Shown in pieces: positions 1 to 7,486 of a stretch of 64,000 nucleotides of DNA. A model generated the notes under the pieces. The model was not told where the DNA came from. It made no database searches and was given only the letters and a program-made list of their open reading frames with translations. Location of the stretch: the NCBI GenBank assembly GCA_021414205.1, contig JAIOOW010000003.1:248001-312000 (forward strand), written 5' to 3'. How positions within the stretch are numbered: position 1 is the first letter of the stretch; every line of letters begins with the position of its first letter. The DNA is from Candidatus Anderseniibacteriota bacterium. Lineage in GTDB: Bacteria; Patescibacteria; Andersenbacteria; UBA10190. The position numbers and the translations under genes are program-made.

Positions 1-1
1 A

Positions 2-421
2 CGAAAGCTCAGTTTAGCATCAAACAAATTTCACAGAACGGGAAAGTACTGGAATAAAGAAGTGTATACTGAGGTTTTTCTCGAGTTCTCAGGCAAAGAG
101 AATATTGATCGAGCAGACCCAAAAACTGTTTTAGAAGCAGGGCCAGCTGTTATTAGTCCTAGCCAGTGGACAGAGCTGCAAATTTTTAATTCTGGTTTTA
201 AGAGTATTGAAAACACTACGGACAAAACTCCTTCAGAACTCATAGAAACTATACCCACACACCTCCTTGGACCAGCTACTGCGATTTTACCCGAGGGTTC
301 GGTCTTTGACGAAGACTTGCGTGAGCACGACAGTGATCTTTTTTATGATATTGAGGACGCTGTAGAAAATAAACGAAGTAAAACAAAAAAGTATTCTATC
401 GATATTATTCACAATGATTAG
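2..421 (+). CDS. Partial hypothetical protein, 5' end outside window
   Basis: The frame is open from the first bases of the window, so the GTG near 62 is probably internal and the gene begins upstream. The visible 139 residues show no signal peptide or membrane segment. They include an acidic stretch near the C-terminus (ED and DSD clusters) followed by a basic tail. I do not recognise the family. The stop overlaps the start of the following DUF4209 gene by 8 bases, so the two are almost certainly translated together and probably act together. Base composition is more AT-rich than most of the window, as in the next gene, which fits a transferred element. Confidence 0.6.
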   Translation, partial: RKLSLASNKFHRTGKYWNKEVYTEVFLEFSGKENIDRADPKTVLEAGPAVISPSQWTELQIFNSGFKSIENTTDKTPSELIETIPTHLLGPATAILPEGSVFDEDLREHDSDLFYDIEDAVENKRSKTKKYSIDIIHND

Positions 422-2219
422 AACTGAGTTACAAAATTATCTTGAAGGATTAGAAACAAGCAAGGACATGCTTGACGAGGTTGAAATTGGCCAAGAAATT
501 AGTAAAATCCTTAAACCAAAAAATGAAAAACTTACAAACGAAGAAGAAATTGCAGAGTATATAGCATTTCACTTCCTACCAAAATATCCCGATACTCAAA
601 CTAGCTGGGGTACTTATTATGGGCCGTTATACATATTGCCAAACGAGAAGGGTCAATACTCTGAGTTTCCTAGTATACAGGGTGTGAATACAAAGACTCT
701 TGAGTATTGGGAAAATAGAGCAAATCAATCTCAGAATCCATTATTGGTAGGCCGGTACGCAGACCTTGTTTTTGATTTGAGCGCCAAGATAAACAGTAGC
801 GAAAATATTAAGTATCAAATGGCACGGAAAGTTATTGATTCCACAATTACCATTTGCGAACAAGGGTTAGCCGATAGCTTAGATTCCAAACAAAAGCTTG
901 AGCGTGCTCTTTCTTTATCGAAACAGATCAATGATAAAGATAGAATTAATAAGATTAAAGAAACAATTATTAATACTGAAAGAAGACTTGCAGAAGATAC
1001 CAAACCAGGAACTTGGGGCTATTCGTTTGAATGGTTAGTACTTCACCGTGACCCCAAAGTAGTCCTGAGCGAGGAGGAGGAAAAAATGATAATCAGCAGC
1101 CTAGCGGAGAGACTAGAAAGGCTAACCAACACAGAAAGCTCTGATCCCTGGAAAGTAGAATGTGCGGTAAACCTTCTTGCAGACTTTTATGCCTTAAAAA
1201 AAGATGAAGCCTCTTTAAATGACGCTTTGAGCAAATTAGAACAATCTTTTAGATCTAATAGTCGTGCAAACTCAGATGGTCTGTTGCTAGTTAATTACCT
1301 GGAAAGACTAAGAGAAGTGTATTCTCGATATTTACAATTTCAGTTCGCGAAAGATGCAATGGACAGAATAACTGCTGAATTGAGTAATGTAGGCAGTAAG
1401 GCAAACTTTGACATGAAGGAAATCTCGGCCGAAGTGAAAGTAAAACAAGAGGACATAGACAGATTTCTGTTCTCAATTTTTGGAGATGATAAAGATAACA
1501 AAAAAGAAATTGAAGAAGTTGTCAGCAGATTAGTAGTCAGTTTTGTTCCAAAAAAAGATGAATTAGAGAAGCAATTTAACGACCCGAATAAACAATTTAT
1601 CTTTCGACAACTAGGATCAAATATGATCGTTTCCGATAAAGATGGTTTCCCTATAGCGAAGTTTGGCCCCGTGAGTGAAGATTATGATAGCCATTTAGGA
1701 CAGTATTTTTCTGAAAACCTACATTTTCAATCAGTCTTTTTGAATTTGTCCTTTGTTGAGCTTAGGAAAAAGTATACTCCTGAATCTTTATATGAGTTCA
1801 TGGGATCCTCAGCACTCTTCCTGCCAGAGGACAAGGATTACATATTAAAAATATTAAACGCGTTCTGGAATAAAGATTTTCTATATAGCGGTGCTTTAAT
1901 GGTACCCCTAATCGAAGACACAGTTAGAAACGTCTTTAGGATAAATAAATTGTCATTTATAAAACCTAACAGTAATGCTGGCTATGATGTTCTTCCCTTA
2001 TATGACCTATTAAACCATGGTGTCATTAAAGCAATATTTGGAAGTCTCGGTGAAAACATTGAGTACTACTTTAAATCCCTGCTGACTTCAAGAATAGGTT
2101 GGAACTTGAGAAATAATTTTGCGCATGGGATAAACAAGAACTATTTCGCTAGTCCGAACGTATCGAATAGGCTCTTGCACGTATTGCTTTGTCTTTCTCT
2201 CATTAGAAAAAATAAATGA
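414..2219 (+). CDS. DUF4209 domain protein with HEPN-like RNxxxHG motif
   Basis: Soluble protein of 601 residues. The last 130 or so residues contain RNNFAHG, the conserved RNxxxHG signature of DUF4209, preceded by a helical segment ending in LLTSRIGWNL. The Arg-x4-His spacing resembles HEPN ribonuclease motifs, so an RNA-targeting or toxin-like role is possible; that is inference. The N-terminal two thirds is helical and charged, with no nucleotide-binding loop I can see. The gene overlaps the upstream partial gene by 8 bases. Its last codons run into a relic of a serine recombinase read in another frame, so the extreme C-terminus may have been set by the integration. AT-rich and codon-divergent, it reads as part of a mobile element. 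Confidence 0.7.
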   Translation: MIRTELQNYLEGLETSKDMLDEVEIGQEISKILKPKNEKLTNEEEIAEYIAFHFLPKYPDTQTSWGTYYGPLYILPNEKGQYSEFPSIQGVNTKTLEYWENRANQSQNPLLVGRYADLVFDLSAKINSSENIKYQMARKVIDSTITICEQGLADSLDSKQKLERALSLSKQINDKDRINKIKETIINTERRLAEDTKPGTWGYSFEWLVLHRDPKVVLSEEEEKMIISSLAERLERLTNTESSDPWKVECAVNLLADFYALKKDEASLNDALSKLEQSFRSNSRANSDGLLLVNYLERLREVYSRYLQFQFAKDAMDRITAELSNVGSKANFDMKEISAEVKVKQEDIDRFLFSIFGDDKDNKKEIEEVVSRLVVSFVPKKDELEKQFNDPNKQFIFRQLGSNMIVSDKDGFPIAKFGPVSEDYDSHLGQYFSENLHFQSVFLNLSFVELRKKYTPESLYEFMGSSALFLPEDKDYILKILNAFWNKDFLYSGALMVPLIEDTVRNVFRINKLSFIKPNSNAGYDVLPLYDLLNHGVIKAIFGSLGENIEYYFKSLLTSRIGWNLRNNFAHGINKNYFASPNVSNRLLHVLLCLSLIRKNK

Positions 2220-2511
2220 CGAGGACTTTATAAGCCAGATGACCGAAGTAAAAGGTAAGATCAAGGCATTGGAATTATTACAATCGGAATATTAGTCAGA
2301 ACAGGATGATTTTGAAGAACTTATCACAATTGCTTTTGATGCACTTAAAAATCCGCTCAAGAGTTGGAATGATCTAAAAGATACAAGAAAAAAAGTGCGG
2401 TTCGAACACTTTGTGTATCCTGGTGGCTTAGAATATGATGGAAAATCCTTGTCGAATCACGGAATTTCGCTTCTTGTGTGTTTATTTGCTACTGTTTCCG
2501 CTCAAAGGTAA
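2200..2511 (+). pseudogene. Decayed C-terminus of a large serine recombinase
   Basis: Reading the frame that contains the codons from 2200, the translation passes through LEKINDEDFISQM, a coiled segment, an in-frame TAG at 2293-2295, then FEELITIAFDALKNPLKSW and FVYPGGLEYDGKSLSN. The second part has the shape of the extreme C-terminus of serine integrases (KNPxxxW, a basic stretch, FPxGxxYDG). The catalytic and DNA-binding domains are missing, so it is a dead fragment. It ends about 27 bases from the 3' end of tRNA-Tyr, a classic integration target. It overlaps the last 20 bases of the DUF4209 gene in another frame. Confidence 0.65.
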
Positions 2512-2538
2512 AAAGTCGAACAAGCAATTATAGGAAAG

Positions 2539-2609
2539 TCCGGGGAATAGGAGTTGAACCTATCTAGAGGGATTTACAGTCCCTTGCATAGCCGATCTGC
2601 CATCCCCGG
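2539..2609 (-). tRNA. tRNA-Tyr (GTA), archaeal-like
   Basis: A full cloverleaf folds: acceptor CCGGGGA with UCCCCGG, anticodon stem AGGGA/UCCCU with loop CUGUAAA (anticodon GUA), T arm AUAGG-UUCAACU-CCUAU, discriminator A. Two features are not bacterial. The first pair is C1:G72 rather than G1:C72, and the variable loop is only 4 nt instead of the long arm of bacterial tRNA-Tyr. Both match archaeal/eukaryotic tRNA-Tyr and fit the synthetase encoded next door. CCA is not encoded. The 3' end borders the recombinase relic. Confidence 0.93.
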
Positions 2610-2684
2610 TGGAGCCAGCTGTCGGAATCGAACCGACGATCTTCTGTTTACAAAACAGTTGCTCTACCACTGAGCTAAGCTGGC
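2610..2684 (-). tRNA. tRNA-Thr (TGT)
   Basis: Cloverleaf with acceptor GCCAGCU/AGCUGGC, D arm GCUC-AGUGGUA-GAGC, anticodon loop UUUGUAA (anticodon UGU, reads ACA) and T arm with GGUUCGAUU. CCA is encoded at the 3' end, unlike in the adjoining tRNA-Tyr. It lies directly upstream of tRNA-Tyr on the minus strand, so both are probably processed from one transcript. A second threonine tRNA (GGT) sits at 5537-5608. Confidence 0.93.
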
Positions 2685-2696
2685 ATATATACAAAA

Positions 2697-2724
2697 CTGG
2701 CATCTGCCAGCGTTTCGTATACTA
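2697..2724. promoter_or_regulatory. Divergent tRNA/tyrS promoter with palindrome
   Basis: The gap between tRNA-Thr and tyrS holds the palindrome CTGGCATCTGCCAG (2697-2710) and a TATACT -10 box at 2718-2723. The box lies 8 nt before the tyrS ATG, so the tyrS mRNA would be nearly leaderless. TATATA at 2687-2692 could serve the tRNAs in the other direction. No good -35 is visible. Confidence 0.45.
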
Positions 2725-2731
2725 TGAATAT

Positions 2732-3811
2732 ATGACAGAAAAACAAGAAATAATCAACCGTTTGCAGCACAATTTGGCTGAAATCATCACACCGGAGGAA
2801 TTTGAGGGGCTTATTACTAGAATTGAATCTGGCGAAAAAGTGACCCATTATATTGGGTTTGAAATCTCCGGATATGTCCATATCGGGCAGGGGATTATGT
2901 CTGCGCTGGTGATAAAAGACCTCCAAGCGCTTGGGGTGCAGTGCACTATTTGGTTGGCAGATTGGCATACGGCCATTAATCATAAGTTAGATGGCTCAAA
3001 AGAAACGGCCGCGAAGATTGGTACAGGATATTTTACGGAAGCGATAAAAGCGTGCCTGATGGCCGTTGGCGCTGATATGGAAAAAGTAGAATTTCGATTG
3101 GCTAGTGAGTGGTATGCAAAAGATGCTATGGGATACTGGAATACCGTCATGAGCGTAGCGCAGAACACGACACTGGCGCGCATTCAGCGAAGCATCAGTA
3201 TTATGGGGAAAGAGGCAGGCGAAGATGTGGAAATGGCAACGCTGTTTTATCCTGTAATGCAGGTGGCAGATATTTTTTATCAAGACATTGCAATTGCGCA
3301 TTCCAGTATGGATCAGCGCAAGGCGCACGTAGTGATGCGAGATACGGCAAGTAAGGTAATGCCGAATAAGCCGAAGCCTGTAGCGCTGCATCATGCATTA
3401 ATAGATAGTCTGACGGGCGATAATAAAATGAGCAAATCAAAACCGGATTCTGCTGTATTTGTTCATGATGATGCTGAAAGTATTTCTGTAAAAATTAAAA
3501 AAGCATTCTGCGAAGAAAGAAATATTGAAAAGAATCCGATTTTAAACTGGACGAAGAATATTTTATTCTGGTCCCGCACGGCGCCATTTACTATTGAGCG
3601 AGAAGAAAAATTTGGTGGAAATGTTTCGCTTGCTTCGTATGAAGAACTAGAAAAAGCATTTGCAGCAGGTGGTGTGCATCCAATGGATTTGAAAGCTGCC
3701 GTTGCTAAAGAAATTATCGCGCTTCTGAAGCCGGCTCGCGATCATTTTGCGAAACCGGAAATTGCCGAGATGAAAAAAGAATTAGACGATGTCATCACTA
3801 AGCGAGGATAA
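2732..3811 (+). CDS. tyrS: Tyrosyl-tRNA synthetase, archaeal/eukaryotic type
   Basis: Class I synthetase of 359 residues that charges tRNA-Tyr in the cytoplasm. The layout follows archaeal TyrRS: YIGFEISG near residue 40, GYVHIGQG as the HIGH motif, YPVMQVADI carrying the Tyr, Gln and Asp that contact tyrosine in the archaeal enzymes, KMSKS at 232-236, and a C-terminal EKFGG/HPMDLK block. It lacks the S4-like C-terminal domain of bacterial TyrRS. The start is the ATG 8 nt after TATACT; an upstream frame extension runs through the tRNA genes and is not used. It is divergent from tRNA-Tyr, whose C1:G72 pair matches this enzyme class. TrpRS was considered and rejected on the tyrosine-pocket residues. 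Confidence 0.92.
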   Translation: MTEKQEIINRLQHNLAEIITPEEFEGLITRIESGEKVTHYIGFEISGYVHIGQGIMSALVIKDLQALGVQCTIWLADWHTAINHKLDGSKETAAKIGTGYFTEAIKACLMAVGADMEKVEFRLASEWYAKDAMGYWNTVMSVAQNTTLARIQRSISIMGKEAGEDVEMATLFYPVMQVADIFYQDIAIAHSSMDQRKAHVVMRDTASKVMPNKPKPVALHHALIDSLTGDNKMSKSKPDSAVFVHDDAESISVKIKKAFCEERNIEKNPILNWTKNILFWSRTAPFTIEREEKFGGNVSLASYEELEKAFAAGGVHPMDLKAAVAKEIIALLKPARDHFAKPEIAEMKKELDDVITKRG

Positions 3812-4055
3812 TAAAAAGGATATTGCGCAAGCGGAGCTAGAAAAACTCTCTGTAAAAATTGGCCAACGCTATACTCACTATAAAGGCGGGGAATATGAAG
3901 TGATTGCGCTGGCACTCAAAGAAGATACGTTAGAGCCGCTAGTTATTTACCAGGCACTTGGCCATGGCGGAACGGTGTGGGCGCGGACGTGGGGTGATTG
4001 GAATGCGGATGTGCAGTGGGAGGGGAAAGCGGTGAAACGGTTTGCATTGCTATAA
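3789..4055 (+). CDS. DUF1653 family protein
   Basis: 88-residue soluble protein. The core YTHYKGGEYEVIALALKE, then TLEPLVIYQ, matches the DUF1653 pattern (Y-x-H-YKGGxYEV, then TLEPLVVY). Function is unknown; the fold is a small beta barrel expected to act in the cytoplasm. The ATG lies inside the end of tyrS and the genes overlap by 23 bases, so it is probably translated by coupling to tyrS. No terminator separates them. Confidence 0.85.
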   Translation: MSSLSEDNKKDIAQAELEKLSVKIGQRYTHYKGGEYEVIALALKEDTLEPLVIYQALGHGGTVWARTWGDWNADVQWEGKAVKRFALL

Positions 4056-4073
4056 ATTTTCCATAACCGAATC

Positions 4074-4102
4074 TCGACATATTTAATGGAAAGCGGTACT
4101 GT
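4074..4102 (+). promoter_or_regulatory. Promoter of the phosphodiesterase gene
   Basis: TCGACA (4074-4079), 17-base spacer, TACTGT (4097-4102). It gives a leader of about 55 nt before the SD-led ATG at 4166. Confidence 0.45.
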
Positions 4103-4165
4103 AAACGGTCCGCGCACAATTTCGTGACGCGGTGTTCATTTGATCTGTAAGAAGAAGGGCTCGAC

Positions 4166-5470
4166 ATGTTTCAGTCTTATGAAGACGTTCCGTCGTTGCG
4201 GCAGAGGATTTGTGATGGTAACTTTTTGGCGCCTGATTACAAGGGGCACTGCATTACCAGGATTCCGGAGCTCGTTTCCATTCTCTTCGGCTTGGAGAGC
4301 AGAAGTCATCAGGACTTGTTCATGAGGGATGATGTGATCTTGAAGCTGAATGGCAATCCGCAAAATATCGTGCTGTTGACTATCGATGCCATCGGATACG
4401 ATGCATGGAATCGATGTCGTAGGGATGTGGGGTTTATGAGGCGCGTTGTTGAGTGCGGCAATGTGATACCGCTTACGTCGGTATTTCCTTCTGAGACCGC
4501 GGCGGCGCTCACGACGATTAACACAGGGCTCACCCCTCGAGAGCATGGGCTATTGAGTATGTTGATGTATTCAGACGAGCTTGCTCGGCCGATTCAGACG
4601 CTTCGATTCTGTCCCAGTGAAGGGTATGGGGCTGATCAGCCTGACTATTTTGCGAACCAGAGCGTTGATCCGAGCGTGCTTTTTTCTAAGCGTTCGGTGT
4701 GGGACGATTGGAAGAGCAAGGGCATCGATACCTACCGAGTTGTGCCTACTGGATTTGTGAATAGTTCATATACGTGCCTGACACAGCCTAGTAGTTCGCC
4801 GGTTTCGTACGATTCATATGCAGAGCTTGCGGTGAATTTGGCGAGGGTGGTGAACGATTCGACAAGGCGAACGTTCGTGCATGCATATGTTCCCAATTTG
4901 GATATGTGCGCACATAGGTATGGTCCATATAGCGATCAGTGGGATATCGAGCTGAGAATGCTCATGCTCGCGCTGGAGCGATGTGTTGAGATGATTGATC
5001 GAGAGCAGGCCAAGAACACAGTGTTTTTGGTTGCGGGAGATCACGGACATGTAAATCTTGATCCTCTGGGGTGCGTGATGATTAACGACTTCGTGAATGT
5101 TGACGAAGTATGTGCGACAACGCAAACCGGGAGCGTGATTTATCCTTGGGGGAGTCCTCGTTGCATGTTTATGAGAATCCGTAACGAATGTTTCGAGAGC
5201 GTTTTTAATGCTCTGAGTGCCGCATTGCAAGGCGTTGCGATGGTGGAATTTTCTCGTCAAGGTTCTTACCTGTTGGGGCCATGGGGCGATCATCCCAAGC
5301 TGGAGAATCGTTTCGGTGATATCTTTATTGTTCCTTTTAATGACCGGACAGTCTGGTACAGGAGAAAGGATAAAGCTTTTGTCCAGAAGTTTGGCGGACA
5401 CGGAGGCTTAACTCCAGGAGAAATGCTAACGGTGCTCGGATTCGCAAACATGTCGGATTTGAAAGTGTGA
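4166..5470 (+). CDS. Type I phosphodiesterase / alkaline phosphatase superfamily protein
   Basis: 434 residues, no signal peptide, so probably cytoplasmic. The alkaline phosphatase fold is shown by TIDAIGYDAW near residue 70 (first metal Asp), FPSETAAALTTINTG with the nucleophile region and following PREHG near 110-130, PNLDMCAHRYGP near 235 (Asp and His metal ligands), AGDHGH near 290, and a late GGHGGLTPGEM carrying the last histidine. This is the nucleotide pyrophosphatase/phosphodiesterase pattern; the substrate cannot be read from sequence. A purine-rich AGAAGAAGGG lies before the ATG. It stands alone with its own promoter and a strong terminator, one of the single-gene cassettes of this window. 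Confidence 0.82.
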   Translation: MFQSYEDVPSLRQRICDGNFLAPDYKGHCITRIPELVSILFGLESRSHQDLFMRDDVILKLNGNPQNIVLLTIDAIGYDAWNRCRRDVGFMRRVVECGNVIPLTSVFPSETAAALTTINTGLTPREHGLLSMLMYSDELARPIQTLRFCPSEGYGADQPDYFANQSVDPSVLFSKRSVWDDWKSKGIDTYRVVPTGFVNSSYTCLTQPSSSPVSYDSYAELAVNLARVVNDSTRRTFVHAYVPNLDMCAHRYGPYSDQWDIELRMLMLALERCVEMIDREQAKNTVFLVAGDHGHVNLDPLGCVMINDFVNVDEVCATTQTGSVIYPWGSPRCMFMRIRNECFESVFNALSAALQGVAMVEFSRQGSYLLGPWGDHPKLENRFGDIFIVPFNDRTVWYRRKDKAFVQKFGGHGGLTPGEMLTVLGFANMSDLKV

Positions 5471-5488
5471 ACTGAGAAAGTGGCAAGT

Positions 5489-5522
5489 GGCTGCGTGGAT
5501 TTTCTGCGCAGCCCTTTTTTAT
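5489..5522 (+). terminator. Rho-independent terminator after the phosphodiesterase
   Basis: Stem GGCTGCG/CGCAGCC followed by a T-rich run. It lies just before a tRNA-Thr gene on the opposite strand. Confidence 0.8.
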
Positions 5523-5536
5523 TTTTGCTAGAAGTG

Positions 5537-5608
5537 AGCCAGCAGTGGGAATCGGACCCACGGTCTCGTCATTACCAATGACGTGCTTTACCACTAAGCT
5601 ATGCTGGC
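5537..5608 (-). tRNA. tRNA-Thr (GGT)
   Basis: Cloverleaf with acceptor GCCAGCA/UGCUGGC, D arm GCUU-AGUGGUA-AAGC, anticodon stem CGUCA/UGACG around UUGGUAA (anticodon GGU) and a standard T arm. CCA is not encoded. Confidence 0.93.
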
Positions 5609-5638
5609 GATGGATGAAGTGTATGGTAGGCTGATTGT

Positions 5639-7132
5639 ATGTTCAAGTTTCTTGTACGGCTGTTTATTGTACTTATAGTTATTGGGGTAATTATCGGTGG
5701 TATTTTCTACGGGGTGCGCAGTATTAATGGAAAACATTCTGCGAAAACGCCGGAAGTATTGGGGGCAAGTCAGGTGGTCCCGGCGTTGCAAGCACTGCTT
5801 GTGCAAAGCGACGAAAAGAGCGGGCAAAAGCGAGTGCTTTCGTGCACGGAAAAGGGGTGCTCGGTGATTTCTGCGCCATCGTCATCTGATGAAAATGCAT
5901 TGTCTGATGGGAGTTCGTGGTATCGATATTCTGAAAGCAAAGATAAGAATAGCGATTCAATTACGACGTTGGAAAAAGTGAGCAAAGACGGAACTGTTGA
6001 AAAAATATCTGAGCAAAATGCGCTGGTGAAACCGCGCGGGCTTACGATGAGCCAGGACGGTGCGAAGGTGGCATATTTTTTGGACAATGTTCACGACAAT
6101 CAAGGACTTACGGAATTATGGGTATATGACAATACTCAAGGCGGAGCAAAGGTGGTTGCGGAGAATCTTGTACAAAAACAAATCGCATCTCGTGTGCGCT
6201 GGAATGCATCCTCGCGCGTCGCATGGTTTTTGCAAGATGGAGCAACGCGCCAATTTATTGCAGTGCCGGTGCAAGATAAAGCAGCGCCATCAGCGCGCTT
6301 TGCAAACGTGGATTGGAATACGTATTCGCAAAATGCGGATACCGGAGTAATGGATGTAAACGACAAAGCGAATCTCGTGGCGTTTACGGAGCCAACATTT
6401 TTTGGATTCTCCCAGCTCACTATCGCGCAAGATAGCGGAGGAATAACGAAGCATTCCATAAAAGGGAATGTGGCGTTTGTTCGATGGATGGAAAACGATG
6501 CATTGTTATATGCGGTGCAGGATGGGCAAAATCTTGCGTTCTGGATTGCTAATAGCACAGGCGAGCGCCCTGTTGCGCGCATGCTCGGGCAATTTCGATC
6601 AGCGCATTCCTCCGGGTCTTCAGACTTGGCTGCGTTCGTAGCAGATCCGCATCCGGGAGAAAGTCATGTGTATGTGCTTCAAATCTCTACCGGTTTTGTG
6701 AGAGACGAAACGATCATCCCGAATTTTTCAGGAAATACGTATGTAGTGCAGGCAAATGAGGCGCAAGCTGAGCAAGATAAGGCGGTAGCGGGAATTTCCG
6801 GGCAATTACGCGACGAGGAGCTGCTCGCCTTTGTGAATGATCATCTCAAAGACATGACGGGCGATTCCCAGGCAAAGGCAGAGCGGATGCTGACTACGGA
6901 TAGCAAGAATACGATCTATGTAGACTACACAAGCGGAAATACGACAGAGAGGAGAATCTTGGTAGTTATCCAAGACGCAGTTCACCCCCAGTGGACCGTG
7001 CTCGCTCGCTATATCCCGATAGCGGGGCAATGGAAGCGGGATCAGGAGGCTCAGAATGCAGATCCTACCCCTAAGAGGCTGTATGAATACGAGACATCTG
7101 TTTCAGAGTGGATTTTAAAGGAAACCTACTAG
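5639..7132 (+). CDS. Membrane-anchored beta-propeller-like protein
   Basis: 497 residues. Residues 4-24 form a single hydrophobic anchor (FLVRLFIVLIVIGVIIGGIF), followed by a long extracytoplasmic region rich in beta strands. Repeated patterns such as GAKVAYFLDN, SSRVAWFLQD and DKANLVAFTE resemble TolB/WD40-like propeller blades. The last hundred residues (DDEELLAFVNDHL onward) form a separate alpha/beta segment. No catalytic signature is visible. The ATG lies 11 nt after TATGGT (5622-5627) with no SD. It faces tRNA-Thr. Function unknown; a cell-surface binding role is only a guess. Confidence 0.75.
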   Translation: MFKFLVRLFIVLIVIGVIIGGIFYGVRSINGKHSAKTPEVLGASQVVPALQALLVQSDEKSGQKRVLSCTEKGCSVISAPSSSDENALSDGSSWYRYSESKDKNSDSITTLEKVSKDGTVEKISEQNALVKPRGLTMSQDGAKVAYFLDNVHDNQGLTELWVYDNTQGGAKVVAENLVQKQIASRVRWNASSRVAWFLQDGATRQFIAVPVQDKAAPSARFANVDWNTYSQNADTGVMDVNDKANLVAFTEPTFFGFSQLTIAQDSGGITKHSIKGNVAFVRWMENDALLYAVQDGQNLAFWIANSTGERPVARMLGQFRSAHSSGSSDLAAFVADPHPGESHVYVLQISTGFVRDETIIPNFSGNTYVVQANEAQAEQDKAVAGISGQLRDEELLAFVNDHLKDMTGDSQAKAERMLTTDSKNTIYVDYTSGNTTERRILVVIQDAVHPQWTVLARYIPIAGQWKRDQEAQNADPTPKRLYEYETSVSEWILKETY

Positions 7133-7138
7133 CAACTC

Positions 7139-7166
7139 TTGCAAAAAATAGGCTTTCTGGTATCAT
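7139..7166 (+). promoter_or_regulatory. Promoter of rpmG, probably leaderless
   Basis: TTGCAA (7139-7144), 16-base spacer, TATCAT (7161-7166). The ATG at 7174 coincides with the expected transcription start. Confidence 0.65.
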
Positions 7167-7173
7167 ATCGACT

Positions 7174-7338
7174 ATGTCACAAGATTTCTTAATCCGCCTC
7201 CAATGCGTCGACTGTAAGTCGTTTAATTATCATACCCGCCGAAATTTGAAACGGCAGGATTCTATTAAGCTAGAACGCCTTAAGCACTGCAAAAAGTGCC
7301 GAAAACACACTCTTCACAAAGAGAAGCCGAAGAAATAA
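7174..7338 (+). CDS. rpmG: 50S ribosomal protein L33
   Basis: 54 residues, basic, with a zinc ribbon of two CxxC pairs (CVDC near residue 11 and CKKC near 40) and the L33 pattern NYHTRRNLKRQ. It is a component of the large ribosomal subunit. I chose ATG 7174 because the longer frame upstream has no homology pattern and the promoter -10 ends 7 nt before this ATG. It is followed at once by a terminator. Confidence 0.92.
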   Translation: MSQDFLIRLQCVDCKSFNYHTRRNLKRQDSIKLERLKHCKKCRKHTLHKEKPKK

Positions 7339-7340
7339 AA

Positions 7341-7364
7341 AACCGCCCGTAGGGGCGGTTTTTA
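7341..7364 (+). terminator. Terminator after rpmG
   Basis: AACCGCCC-GTA-GGGGCGGTT and a T run. Confidence 0.85.
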
Positions 7365-7368
7365 TATG

Positions 7369-7439
7369 CAGGGGTGGAAGGAATCGAACCCTCGTTGGTC
7401 GCTTTGGAGGCGAATGTCTTACCACTAGACGACACCCCT
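7369..7439 (-). tRNA. tRNA-Trp (CCA)
   Basis: Acceptor AGGGGUG/CACCCCU, anticodon loop CUCCAAA (anticodon CCA), T arm GAGGG-UUCGAUU-CCUUC, discriminator G as usual for bacterial tRNA-Trp. CCA is not encoded. Confidence 0.93.
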
Positions 7440-7486
7440 ATGGATGTTCATTGTACTGATATCCTGCTTGCTGTATAGTCTTCGCC

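Noticed and set aside
62..421. GTG at 62 as a real start
   Set aside because: The frame is open to the window edge, so the start probably lies upstream.
2996..3394. 132-codon antisense open frame inside tyrS
   Set aside because: Shadow of a well-supported synthetase gene.
2732..3811. TrpRS annotation
   Set aside because: The tyrosine pocket Tyr, Gln and Asp in YPVMQVADI and the nearby tRNA-Tyr support TyrRS.
4814..5401. 195-codon antisense open frame
   Set aside because: It lies opposite the phosphodiesterase, has no family pattern and no start signals.
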